Both the position numbers and the translations under genes were made by a program. Of a stretch of DNA of 64,000 nucleotides, positions 11,727-21,212 are shown piece by piece. Under the pieces are notes generated by a model. That model was not told where the DNA came from. It did no database searches and saw only the letters and a list, made by a program, of their open reading frames with translations. Position 1 is the stretch's first letter, and each line of letters starts with the position of its first letter. The stretch is from Tuctoria greenei (Eukaryota > Streptophyta > Magnoliopsida > Poales > Poaceae): the NCBI GenBank assembly GCA_036927565.1, contig JAYESD010000008.1, positions 21,532,100-21,596,099 of the forward strand. The letters are read 5' to 3'.

Positions 11727-12632
11727 GTCGTGCACATCTGATTGCTATTAGTTCTCAACTTCAAAATGTTGTGTGTTTTTCGAAAATCTCATCTATTTTT
11801 CTTGAAAACTATGTTCTAAACTTCTCTTTGGTGAAAATGGTCATAGTTTGAGTGTTGGTTGCTTACTGATCATTTTTGTCAAAGATATTTGCAAAAACTT
11901 GTCCAAAATGTCCTTATATTCCCTTCTTTAGTTCCCCAAGTGTTTGCACATTGCATACACTCAGGGGGAGTCGGACAAGTCTGACAAAAGTCAGACATGT
12001 CCGAAGTGGGTTTTAAGTCTGCAGAGAGAACTCGGACTTGTCCGAAATCAAATTCGGACATGTCCGACGTGGGAAGTCCGAACCCCTCCAAAGAGGCCGA
12101 CGGTTCCCTTTCCTTCTCTCTCTCCTCACTTCAAACCCTAATCTCCATCTCTCTCAAACCTCCCAAGGCAATCCACACTGCTTTTGAGGCTCTTGTGAGG
12201 AGTTCTTGAGGGAAAATCTCCCTCGAAGTTGGAGGATTCACATCCCCTTCGGAGTTCTTCAATCCTTTTCTCCATCCGAAGGTATTTTTTCCGCATCTTT
12301 CCTCTCAATTCTAAATCTAGTGGCAAGATTGCAAATTTATGCCCTTGAAAATGTTCCTAGGCATGTTTACAACCTTGTTGCAAAATTTGGTCGGTAGAAA
12401 AATTGATTTGCTTAGTTTCCTTAGCAATTAGGGTCAGTTCTGTACAGGTCGGACGAGTCTGACTCAGAAATTCGGACATGTCCAAAATTCCTGAGTCAGA
12501 CAAGTCTGACTTTCCAGTCAGACATGTCCGATCCTGTATAACTCTGAGGCCTAATTTCTAGCGAAACTATCAAGTTAATTGCTCTATCTCTCTTGCCTTG
12601 ACTCTTACCTATCCTTGTATCTTTTTCTAGCT
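11727..12632 (+). other. Sirevirus-2 spacer between pol and ORF3, with palindromes
   Basis: No gene. It holds two groups of the LTR-type palindromes, at about 11968-12070 (for example TCGGACATGTCCGA near 12053) and about 12450-12532. Between them is a CT-rich stretch followed by AAACCCTAATCTCC, which looks like a plant 5' leader. Sirevirus ORF3 is thought to be made from a spliced or separate message, so this spacer could hold a splice acceptor or an internal promoter. I see no clear TATA box. Confidence 0.6.
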
Positions 12633-14101
12633 ATGGGTCACGACAAAAGAGGCAAGGAGCCCGCAGGTCCCGATTCTTCGGCTCAACCATCAAAGCGACC
12701 AAAGAAAGTGACTGTCAAGCGACCCGCAAGCGGTCAACTCACCATTCACAGTGGTCAGGGGGGGGCAGCTCGAGCTCCCAAGGGCAGCAAGAGATCGGAC
12801 CGTTGGTCGTGCACTCTCCAGTGGGTGACACTCGGCGCACGACCGACAGGGTAAACTACCGGAGGAACATCCACGACACCATGCACATGAGAGATGTGCG
12901 GTGTTATGACATGCCAAGAGAGAGCAAGGATCCCCGTTTCTGGTGCTTCTTCCACATGGATTACTACCGGTCAGTCCTCACGACCAAGAAGAACCGAGTC
13001 ACGGAGATGCAATGGGTTGATTGGAAGGCTGCATTGAAGAAGAAGGTCTCCTATCTTCTCTTCAAGGGGGTGCTTGAAGCTTGCGAGCACCACGGAGTCA
13101 GCGAGATCATGGGCCTCCAATACCCATGGAACAAGGAAGTCATCCTCCAATTCTATGCCACAGTTTTCTATTGGGTCGACAAGCTCGGCTTCACCTGGAT
13201 GACCAATGGGGTGAAGTACGAAGTCAGCTATGAGGAGTTTGCCCGCATTCTTGGGATGGAGGACAGTCTGTAGCACTCACTGAAGATCCATGAGATGGAT
13301 ATAGTGAACCTCCTGGAGATGGAGAGTTTCTATGAGGATGGGTATCCAGCCGACCCTCCTCATATCCACGGCCTCAAGCCATTCCATGCCGTGGTGAACC
13401 ATCTAATCAGAAAGACCCTCTCGCCCAAGGATGGGGATGCCAACAGGATCAATCACAACAGCAGAAATCTGATCCAGCTCTTGGCACGAGAGCAGCAATT
13501 CAACGCCTTTGACTATATCTTCGAGGAGATTTACCTCGCCTCGGAGACGCCGGCTAGGTCTTGCTGCTATGCCCCGTACCTGATGAAGCTAATTGAGACG
13601 GTGTCCAGGAAGAAGTTTGTGAAGGATGTGCCTCATAGGCGCCTCGTGCCTCAGAAGCCTTCCAAGCTTCACCGCCCGATTCGAGCAGCTGCACCGGCAC
13701 CAGCAGAGGGAGGACCCAGCTCCTCGAGGAGGAAGTCTGCTCAGCCTCCCAGCTCACCCTCCGTGCCCCAGCAGCAGCCGTCTTGCTCCTCAGGTGTGCT
13801 CAAGATCCTGAAGTCAATCTTCACCGTCTGCCGGTCGACTCACCGCTTGGCAAAGAGGAACCAGAGGGACCTCGCTGCCATCAGGGAGCACCTCCAGCTT
13901 CCTCCAGTCGATGACGCCAGCTCAGGCGAGGAGCCACCGGAGTTTCCGGAGCTCACCGAGGCAGGAATGGCGTTCTTCACCGGCACCGGCACCTCTTCCT
14001 CAGCACCTCCTGCAACTCACAGTGACTCCGGTGAAGAGAGCGACTATGAGGAGGAGAGCGGCAACGGTGACAGCGACGACAACGAGGAAGACACCGAGTA
14101 G
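12633..14101 (+). pseudogene. Sirevirus-2 ORF3 (env-position ORF, unknown function), broken
   Basis: It lies where SIRE-type elements carry their env-like gene. ATG at 12633 starts a basic, Lys-rich N-terminus (MGHDKRGKEPAGP, SKRPKKVTVKRP). After a G-run at about 12758-12766 the sensible frame moves by one base. It then continues with a globular part (YYRSVLTTKKNRVTEMQWVDW, MGLQYPWNKEVILQFYATV, WMTNGVKYEVSYEEF) to a TAG stop at 13271. It resumes in the same frame to 14101 with a Pro/Ser-rich region and an acidic tail (DSGEESDYEEES, DDNEEDTE). I see no convincing signal peptide or membrane segment, so a true envelope role is not supported. The globular part resembles a domain found in many plant transposon-associated proteins; that is recalled and not searched. 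Confidence 0.75.
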
Positions 14102-14546
14102 ACTAGGTCTTAGTGTCCACTTTTCTCCTTTTTGGTGCCTTGATGCCAAAGGGGGAGAAGTATTAGTCTCTCTAGTGTTTTTTTCTTGGACATGGACATG
14201 TATCTAATCATATTTTCTATCGTCGTGTGTCTTGTACTTATTTGTTACTCGTTTATGGCTGTTAATGCTTAATGATGTTTATTGATGTTAATGCTTAATG
14301 ATGTTTATTGATGTCTTATGATGATCATTATGATGCTTTATTGATCTCGTGTGCATTTCTTCATATTTATCACGTTGTTGCACACACACGAGCATATAGG
14401 CACCCCACGACGATTGAGTGTATATGAGTATTGTTTTTATTGTTATTCCAAAATCTCATATACACTTGAGACTCAAAACTTCTATCAAATCTTATTTTTG
14501 TCGAAGACTTTAATTGGTTGTCATCAATCACCAAAAAGAGGGAGAT
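14102..14546 (+). other. Sirevirus-2 3' untranslated region and polypurine tract
   Basis: No gene. A partial direct repeat (TTAATGCTTAATGATG, about 14260-14300) is visible. The polypurine tract AAAAAGAGGGAGA ends just before the 3' LTR starts at 14547; it primes plus-strand DNA synthesis. An additional PPT-like AAAGGGGGAGAAG lies at 14148-14160, in keeping with the repeated PPTs of Sireviruses. Confidence 0.8.
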
Positions 14547-16019
14547 TGTAAGTGCATCTAGGTCCCTTGTGGGTTTTGGTGGATTGATGATGAACCATTA
14601 AAGTGCTAATGAACTTGGTTGAGCATGAGCGCAGATCCGAAGTACGGAATGGAGCTTTGAAGAAAGACGGCAAAAGGAGAAAAGTTGTGGCGAAGAAGAA
14701 TAGAAATAGGGTTTTCTATTTTCTCCTTGAGTCGTAGGAAAAACCGTACTATTAAGGGGGACATGACGCGTAGACACTTAGTGAGTCATTCGGGTGCTCA
14801 ACCCCTTAGTAGAAGATTTTAGTAGGGCCTTGTGGCTTGGGCGGACTTGTCTGACTTGTGAGGTCAGACATGTCCGAATTCCCCCTGTTGGAATTCAGAC
14901 ATGTCCGAATCTGTAAGTCAGACATGTCCGAATTGGCACTGGAAGGGTTCCAGTGAGAGTTCCAGTGAAGTTTTGGACTTGTCCAAACCTGGGGGTCGGA
15001 CATGTCCGAAATGTATCTGTTCCCAGGGACTAAGAAAAATTTTCTAAGTCCCAGAGAGTCAGACTTGTCCGAGGTCTATCTGCAGAATTTCAGACATGTC
15101 CGAGATTGTATGTCAGACATGTCTGAAGTGGCTTTGGTCAGACAAGTCTGAAGTGAAAGGCCTGACCTTTGAGGTCAGACATGTCCGACATTGTGTCAGA
15201 CATGTCCGACGCGGGATGTGTCAAACGGCTCTAATGACTTTTTGGAGTATAAATAGGTGGTGGTTTCGACCCACCAACTATGCCTAACACCCCTAAACAG
15301 TTCTGAACGCCCATTTGAACTCAAGAACCTCTCTCCACTTGTTCTTCACCTCTAGAGCCCAAATTCGAATTTTTGTGAGAGTGAAGAGTGCTTTGTGAGG
15401 ATTGGGAGAAACGGTTTGTTGAGGGGTTGAGCAACGTGTGATTCGCTAAGTTTCTTCGTGATTGCATGTTTGTTGCTCTTGGGGTTCTCCCCTAGACGGT
15501 TAGGCGTCACCCCGCGATTTCTTTGTGATCTCTTGTAATCAGGGAGTTTGTAACAATCTTTGTGATAGTGGAAGATCGGGAGTTGGCCCTTGTGGCAACT
15601 CGTGAGGGGAAGGCTAGAGAAGGCCTGGCCCTTGTGGACTCCTCAACGGGGATGTAGGATCCTTTGTGGTTCCGAACCTCAGGATAAAATCGTTTGTCTT
15701 TTGTTGTTCTTTCATTCTCACAAGTTTTGATTCTAGTGTTTTTCCGCGTGCTATCTCTCCCTCAGCTTTCTTTCTACTCCATACTTCGTGTAGAACTGAT
15801 AGGGATCGATATCTCTCACTAGATCGCTTAAAAATTGGATTTTTGGTCTGATCGTGCAGGTAAGCTCAGACTTATCCGACCCAGGTCAGACTTGTCTGAC
15901 TTAGGTCAGACAAGTCCGACTAGAAGTCAGACAAGTCTGACTTCTCTGTTTTCAGAACTCTGATTTAAGTTTAAATTATCGATTATTGCCTATTCACCCC
16001 CGCTTTAGGCCGCCTTTCA
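14547..16019 (+). repeat. Sirevirus-2 3' LTR
   Basis: It matches the 5' LTR over its whole length with few differences, and ends TTTCA directly before the second GTCAC. It carries the same palindrome array (about 14858-15212), TATA box (15248-15256) and 3' palindrome group (about 15866-15942). Confidence 0.95.
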
Positions 16020-16445
16020 GTCACCAGGTACGTGGAGGGGCCCCTGACCCTTCCACAGACCCACCAGACAGTTGATGACGTGGAGCGCCTCAGCATTCGC
16101 CTCCACAAGGCTCAGCAGGAAATCCAGGATGTCCGAGACCTTGTAGCACACTATGAAAGGCAAGTGAGGAGGTACCGTCGGATCACCGACGAGGACCCAG
16201 ATGGGTATGCCTCAGACACCTCCACTTGGATCCCGGAATCTCCTGACTGCCGTGTTGGTCGTGGCGACACCAACTCGATGGACCAGTCTTTAGACGAGGT
16301 GCCAGACTCAGGGGAGCCTTCTGTGCCACAGCAGCCAGCCAACTCTCCTCTGCATGGCAACGAGTCTCATGGCAGCAACTCGGGATATGATGGAGATGAT
16401 GATGAAGACCCAGACGAGGAGGAGGATCCCGAGGAGCGAGAGTAG
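16020..16445 (+). pseudogene. Gypsy ORF0, second part
   Basis: After the Sirevirus the ORF0 sequence resumes at the duplicated GTCAC. The frame reads VTRYVEGPLTLPQTHQ, then a heptad-rich stretch (DDVERLSIRLHKAQQEIQDV) likely to form a short coiled coil. It ends in a very acidic tail (DGDDDEDPDEEEDPEERE) before TAG at 16443. The strong charge split, basic N-terminus at 4253 and acidic C-terminus here, suggests a nucleic-acid or chromatin-associated protein, but I recognise no domain. The join to 4253-4700 needs a one-base shift. Confidence 0.6.
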
Positions 16446-16692
16446 ACTCTGACCTACCCTACGACTCAAGATTAAGACACTTACCCATGAGTTGTAATAA
16501 GAGCGATGTAGTAACGATCTGAGTAATCTTGAGTTGTATGATTTTGCTTTGAGAACTTGATTATCCATGTTTGAGTTTGTTTAATGAAATGATCTTTATT
16601 TCTCTTATTACTTATTGATGCATATAGTGGGAAAGACGTATAGAATAGCTTCTCTCTTATCTCCTCCTTCAATAACAACGCCCCAATCTCAT

Positions 16693-18251
16693 ATGGCAGG
16701 GAGAGGAAGAGGACGTGGACGTGGTGTGCCACCCAATCAAGACAATGAAGTCCCGCTACCTCAATGGAATGGATGAGGTGCCCATGGAGCACCAGCTGCA
16801 AATCAAATGCAGCATATGATGGCTATGCAGCTTCAAATGATGCAAAATTTAACACAAATTGTGAACAACATGCAACAAGCCCAGCAAGCACCACCACCCT
16901 CTCCACCACCACCACCACCCCCACCTCCAAGGTTTTGCTTAATGGACTTCATGAACACTCAATCTCCACGCTTTTCCAACGCCGTGGAACCTATGGATGC
17001 TGACGACTGGATTAATACAATTGAAAGTAAATTGATGATTGTTCAATGTGAAGGAAGGGAAAGGGTGTTATTGGCATCACATCAACTCCATGGACCTGCA
17101 GCTGATTGGTGGACTGCTTATACGGCAGCCATAATAACCCAGACAACATCACCTGGGAGGAGTTCAGAGAAAGCTTCCGCAATCATCACGTGCCTGAAGG
17201 AGAAATTCAAGCCAAGCGTCTGGAGTTCCTAGCACTGAAGCAAGGGAACATGAACATACGGGGGTATTTGAACAAGTTTACACAACTATCTCGGTACGCC
17301 CCTGGAGATGTTGACGCTGATGCTAAGAAACAATTTTGCTTCAAGGAGGGACTGGATAAAGAGATACAGTTGATGATGTCTTCCAGTGAATATGCTAGCT
17401 TCCAACATTTGGTGGACAAAGCTTTTACGGTAGAAAGAAAGAAAAAGAAATGTGAAGGAGAAGACCACAAAAGGAAGATGATGATGGGGCAGTCTTCAAA
17501 CAACAATCGTCCTCGCTTCAACCCACAGCAGACGGGACACATGAATCGTCCCATGAGCAATAGTCAAGGTCAACAGTACATCAACAACTCTTCATTCAGA
17601 CCCCAAGCTCAATATGCTCGTCCACAGCACCAGTAGATGTATCAACAGCGTCCTATGACTTCAAACCCTCGACCAACTGGGCAATCACAGCAAAACCAAC
17701 AAAGAAACAAGGCTCAAGACACCAGTACTCGGGGAGCTTGCTACATATGTGGTGACAAGGGACACTACTCCAACAACTGCTCGAAGAAACCATCACAGCA
17801 GAACCAACCCAGAGGAAGGGTCAATCATGTTGTTTTGGAGGAAGCACAAGACGCATCAGATGTGGTGATCGGTACGTACCCTGCTGATTCCCATCCTTCT
17901 ACAGTATTGTTTGACTCTAGTGCAACACATTCATTCATAGCAAAAGAATTCATAAGAAGACATGAAATGAATGTTACATTAATGAATCAAGTATTAGTAG
18001 TCAACTCTCCTGGAGGAGAGATGCTGACAAGGCAAGTATGCCCTAATGTAAGCATAAGCATTAGGGGGGTAGCATTCTTAGCAAACCTTATAGTGCTGGA
18101 GTCACAAGGAATAGACATCATTCTCGGAATGGATTGGTTAACCAAGTACAAAGGAGTGATCCACTGTGCCACAAGGACAGTATGCTTAACTCATTCAGTT
18201 GGCACAAACGTGGAGTTTCGTCCTGAGCAAGCACCAGTCCAGAAAATATGA
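16693..18251 (+). pseudogene. gag: Gypsy gag and protease, with stops and a frameshift
   Basis: ATG at 16693 gives MAGRGRGRGRGVPP, then a TGA at about 16774. Next comes a Met/Gln-rich stretch, a polyproline run (PPSPPPPPPPPP) and the retrotransposon gag core (RFCLMDFMNTQSPRFSNAVEP, WINTIESKLMIVQCEGRERV, WWTAYTAA). Near 17130 the frame shifts by one base and continues WEEFRESFRNHHVPEGEIQ. A TAG at 17634 interrupts a Gln/Asn-rich linker. Then follow the CCHC knuckle CYICGDKGHYSNNC and the protease segment around FDSSATHSFIAKEF, where the usual catalytic DSG reads DSS. A TGA at 18249 precedes pol in the same frame. With this many lesions the gag is not functional. Confidence 0.92.
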
Positions 18252-18305
18252 CTCAATCAAGTTGAAGGGGTACAAGAGATCAAAGTTGTTTGTGACTTTT
18301 CGGAT

Positions 18306-21164
18306 GTGTTTCCTGAGGAACTATCGGGTATGCCCCCTGACATAGAGATTGAATTCATCATTGAATTAGTGTCTGGTACATCACCAATTTACAAGCGACC
18401 ATACAAGATGGATGCTAAACAATTGGCAGAATTGAAGGATCATATCAATGAGTTGTTAGCAAAAGGATACATTCGACCAAGTTCCTCACCTTGGGGGGCT
18501 CCAGTGATATTTGTGCCCAAGAAAGATGGCACACAGAGGTTGTGTGTGGATTATCGCGCACTCAACACAGTAAATATCAAGAAAAAGTATCCTTTACCAA
18601 GGATTGAGGATTTGTACCAATTGAGAGGTGCTTGTGTGTTCTCGAAGATTGACATGCGTTCAGGGTATCACCAATTGAAGATACGACCCTCGGACATACT
18701 CAAGACAGCATTTGTTTCGAGATATGGACTATATGAGTATACAGTCATGTCTTTTGGCTTGACTAATGCCCCAGCTTATTTCATGTACCTTATGAATAAG
18801 GTGTTTATGGAATATTTGGATAAGTTTGTCGTGGTGTTTATTGACGACATTTTGATATTCTCCAAAAGTGAAGAAGAACATGTGGAGCACCTGAGACTGG
18901 CCTTACAAAAACTTCGTGAACATCAGTTGTATGCAAAGCTAAGTAAATGTGAGTTCTGGTTGAAGGAAGTGTCATTCCTGGGACATGTTATATCACAAGG
19001 AGGAATAGCAGTAGACCCTAGTAAAGTGAAAAATGTCCTGAATTGGAAGACACCAGAAAATGTTGGAGAAATTAGGAGTTTCTTGGGTATGGCTGGATAT
19101 TATCGCCGGTTCATCGAAGGATTTTCAAAAATATCTCGTCCCTTAACAAAGTTACTTGAGAAGGGAGCTTTATACAAGTGGACACTAGAGTGTGAAGCCA
19201 GTTTTTTAGAGCTAAAGAAAAGGTTGACTACTACTCCAGTGTTGATTATGCCTGATATGCAGAAAGAATTTGCAGTCTACTGTGATGCATTCGGACAAGG
19301 ATTGGGATGTGTATTAATGCAAGAGGGACATGTAGCAGCCTATGCTTCACGACAACTCAGAAAGCATGAAAGAAACTATCCTACTCATGACTTGGAGTTA
19401 GCAGCTGTAGTGCATGCATTGAAATTATGGAGGCATTATCTGATTGGAAAAAGAACTGAAATTTATACGGACCACAAGAGTTTGAAGTATATCTTCACCC
19501 AACCAGATCTAAATCTCAGACAACGCAGATGGTTGGAACTTATCAATGATTTTAATGTCGGAATCAACTATCATTCTAGGAAAGCTAATGTGGTCGCAGA
19601 TGCATTAAGCAGATCAGCTCAATGCAATAGCTTGGCACTGCAAGGTCAACAACCGCAGTTATGTGAGGAATTAGCAAGGATAAACCTTAGTATCATAACT
19701 AATACTGAGGTAGTGTCCATGGAAGTAGATTCTACTTTGGAAAAGGATATTCGTGAAGGGCAAAAGAATGATAAGTGGATCCAGAAGACTAAGCAACTAA
19801 CGAAAGAAGGAAAAGCACCAGACTTTAATGAAGATGAACAGGGAACTCTATGGCTAGGGAAGAAAATATGTGTACCTGATATCAAGGAGATTCGAGAGCT
19901 GATATTGGGAGAATCCCATGATTCGTCATATTCTATTCATCCGGGGAGCACAAAGATGTATCAAGATCTAAAGGATCGATATTGGTGGCACGGAATGAAA
20001 CGAGATGTGGCGGAGTATGTAGCTTTGTGTGACACGTGTCAGAAGGTCAAAGCAGAACATCAAAGACCCGCAGGGTTACTTCAACCAATTAAAATTCCTG
20101 AATGGAAATGGGAAGAAATAAGTATGGACTTTATTGTGGGATTGCCGAGAACTCAGTCAGGATACCACTCTATATGGGTCATAGTGGACCGTTTGACCAA
20201 AGTGACTCACTTTATCCTAGTAAAAGAAAGCTATTCTGGTTCAAGATTGGCAGAACCATATATGGTAAGAATTGTATGCATGCATGGAGTGCCAAAGAAG
20301 ATAATATCAGATAGAGGTACTCAGTTTACTTCCAGATTTTGGCAGAAGTTGCATGAGTCTATGGATACCCGACTCAATTTCAGCTCGGCATATCATCCGC
20401 AAACTGACGGTCAAACAGAGCGTACTAACCAGATTCTTGAAGACATGTTGAGAGCATGTGCTTTGAAAAACAGTAGGAGTTGGGATAAGAACCTACCATA
20501 TGCTGAGTTCTCCTATAACAATAGTTATCAAGCCAGTTTGAAGATGTCTCTGTTTGAAGCTTTGTATGGACAAAAGTGCAGAACACCATTGTTTTGGAAT
20601 CAAACCGGGGAAAGCCAAGTATCTGGGCCTGAAGTGTTAAGAGAAGCTGAGAGACAAGTACAAGAAATCCGGAAGAATTTGAAGATGGCTCAGTCGAGGC
20701 AAAAGAGTTATGAAGATACTCGACGACGTGATTTGTCATTTGAAATCGGTGAATTTGTGTATCCCAAGGTGTCACCCGTGAGAGGGTTAAGACGATTCAA
20801 AGTGAAGGGCAAGTTATCACCCCGATATATTGGTCCTTTCAAGATATTGGAGAAAAGAGGAGAAGTAGCCTATCGGCTCGAGTTACCATCTCACTTGTCA
20901 GATGTGCATGATGTATTCCACGTGTCGCAATTGAAGAAATGCTTAAGAGTACCTGAAGAACAGTTGCTATTGGAAGCGGTAGACGTGCAAGAGGACTTGA
21001 CTTATGCAGAACAACCTATTAAGATTCTCGAGACATCAGAACGAGTTACGAGGAATAAAGTTACTCGTATGTGCAAAGTACAATGGAAAAATCACTCAGA
21101 AGAAGAGGCGACATTGGAAAGAGAAGAAGACCTCAAGGCGGAATTTCCCAGCCTATTCTCATAG
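18306..21164 (+). CDS. pol: Gypsy pol: reverse transcriptase, RNase H, integrase, chromodomain (952 codons, intact frame)
   Basis: The open frame actually extends back to 18252, just after the TGA that ends gag-protease; 18306 is the first start-like codon (GTG). Approximate residue order: RT 40-240 (LCVDYRALNTVNIKKKYPLP, FSKIDMRSGYHQLKI, catalytic FIDD near 178); RNase H 320-440 (YCDAFGQGLGCVL, YTDHKSLKYIF); integrase zinc finger near 545-595 (H...H...CDTCQKVK); core with D in EISMDFIVGLPR (~607), D in IISDRGTQF (~669) and E in QTDGQTERTN (~703). A C-terminal chromodomain follows (about 900-948, VQWKNHSEEEATLEREEDL). The chromodomain directs integration to particular chromatin in this group. 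RT before integrase marks Ty3/gypsy. The frame has no stop, unlike gag, but it cannot be expressed as a normal gag-pol from this copy. Confidence 0.96.
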   Translation: MFPEELSGMPPDIEIEFIIELVSGTSPIYKRPYKMDAKQLAELKDHINELLAKGYIRPSSSPWGAPVIFVPKKDGTQRLCVDYRALNTVNIKKKYPLPRIEDLYQLRGACVFSKIDMRSGYHQLKIRPSDILKTAFVSRYGLYEYTVMSFGLTNAPAYFMYLMNKVFMEYLDKFVVVFIDDILIFSKSEEEHVEHLRLALQKLREHQLYAKLSKCEFWLKEVSFLGHVISQGGIAVDPSKVKNVLNWKTPENVGEIRSFLGMAGYYRRFIEGFSKISRPLTKLLEKGALYKWTLECEASFLELKKRLTTTPVLIMPDMQKEFAVYCDAFGQGLGCVLMQEGHVAAYASRQLRKHERNYPTHDLELAAVVHALKLWRHYLIGKRTEIYTDHKSLKYIFTQPDLNLRQRRWLELINDFNVGINYHSRKANVVADALSRSAQCNSLALQGQQPQLCEELARINLSIITNTEVVSMEVDSTLEKDIREGQKNDKWIQKTKQLTKEGKAPDFNEDEQGTLWLGKKICVPDIKEIRELILGESHDSSYSIHPGSTKMYQDLKDRYWWHGMKRDVAEYVALCDTCQKVKAEHQRPAGLLQPIKIPEWKWEEISMDFIVGLPRTQSGYHSIWVIVDRLTKVTHFILVKESYSGSRLAEPYMVRIVCMHGVPKKIISDRGTQFTSRFWQKLHESMDTRLNFSSAYHPQTDGQTERTNQILEDMLRACALKNSRSWDKNLPYAEFSYNNSYQASLKMSLFEALYGQKCRTPLFWNQTGESQVSGPEVLREAERQVQEIRKNLKMAQSRQKSYEDTRRRDLSFEIGEFVYPKVSPVRGLRRFKVKGKLSPRYIGPFKILEKRGEVAYRLELPSHLSDVHDVFHVSQLKKCLRVPEEQLLLEAVDVQEDLTYAEQPIKILETSERVTRNKVTRMCKVQWKNHSEEEATLEREEDLKAEFPSLFS

Positions 21165-21189
21165 GACAACCAAATCTCGAGGGCGAGAT

Positions 21190-21212
21190 TTCTTTTTTAG
21201 GGGGGGTAGAAT
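21190..21212 (+). promoter_or_regulatory. Polypurine tract of the gypsy element
   Basis: A T-run followed by AGGGGGGGTAGAAT directly precedes the 3' LTR start at 21213. This is the plus-strand primer site and confirms the LTR boundary. Confidence 0.85.

Larger units (their letters stand above)
4701..16019 (+). mobile_element. Sirevirus-2: Ty1/copia element with gag, pol and a third ORF
   Basis: 5' LTR 4701-6174 (1474 bp) and 3' LTR 14547-16019 (1473 bp) are almost identical. They are flanked by a perfect 5-bp duplication, GTCAC (4696-4700 and 16020-16024). Internal order: tRNA-iMet primer site, gag with a CCHC zinc knuckle and long coiled-coil C-terminus, pol (protease, integrase, RT, RNase H), a long spacer, ORF3, and a PPT next to the 3' LTR. 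This order and the extended gag mark the Sirevirus (SIRE/Maximus) lineage. It inserted into ORF0 of the gypsy element. The similar LTRs say the insertion is recent, but gag, pol and ORF3 all carry inactivating changes. Confidence 0.96.
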
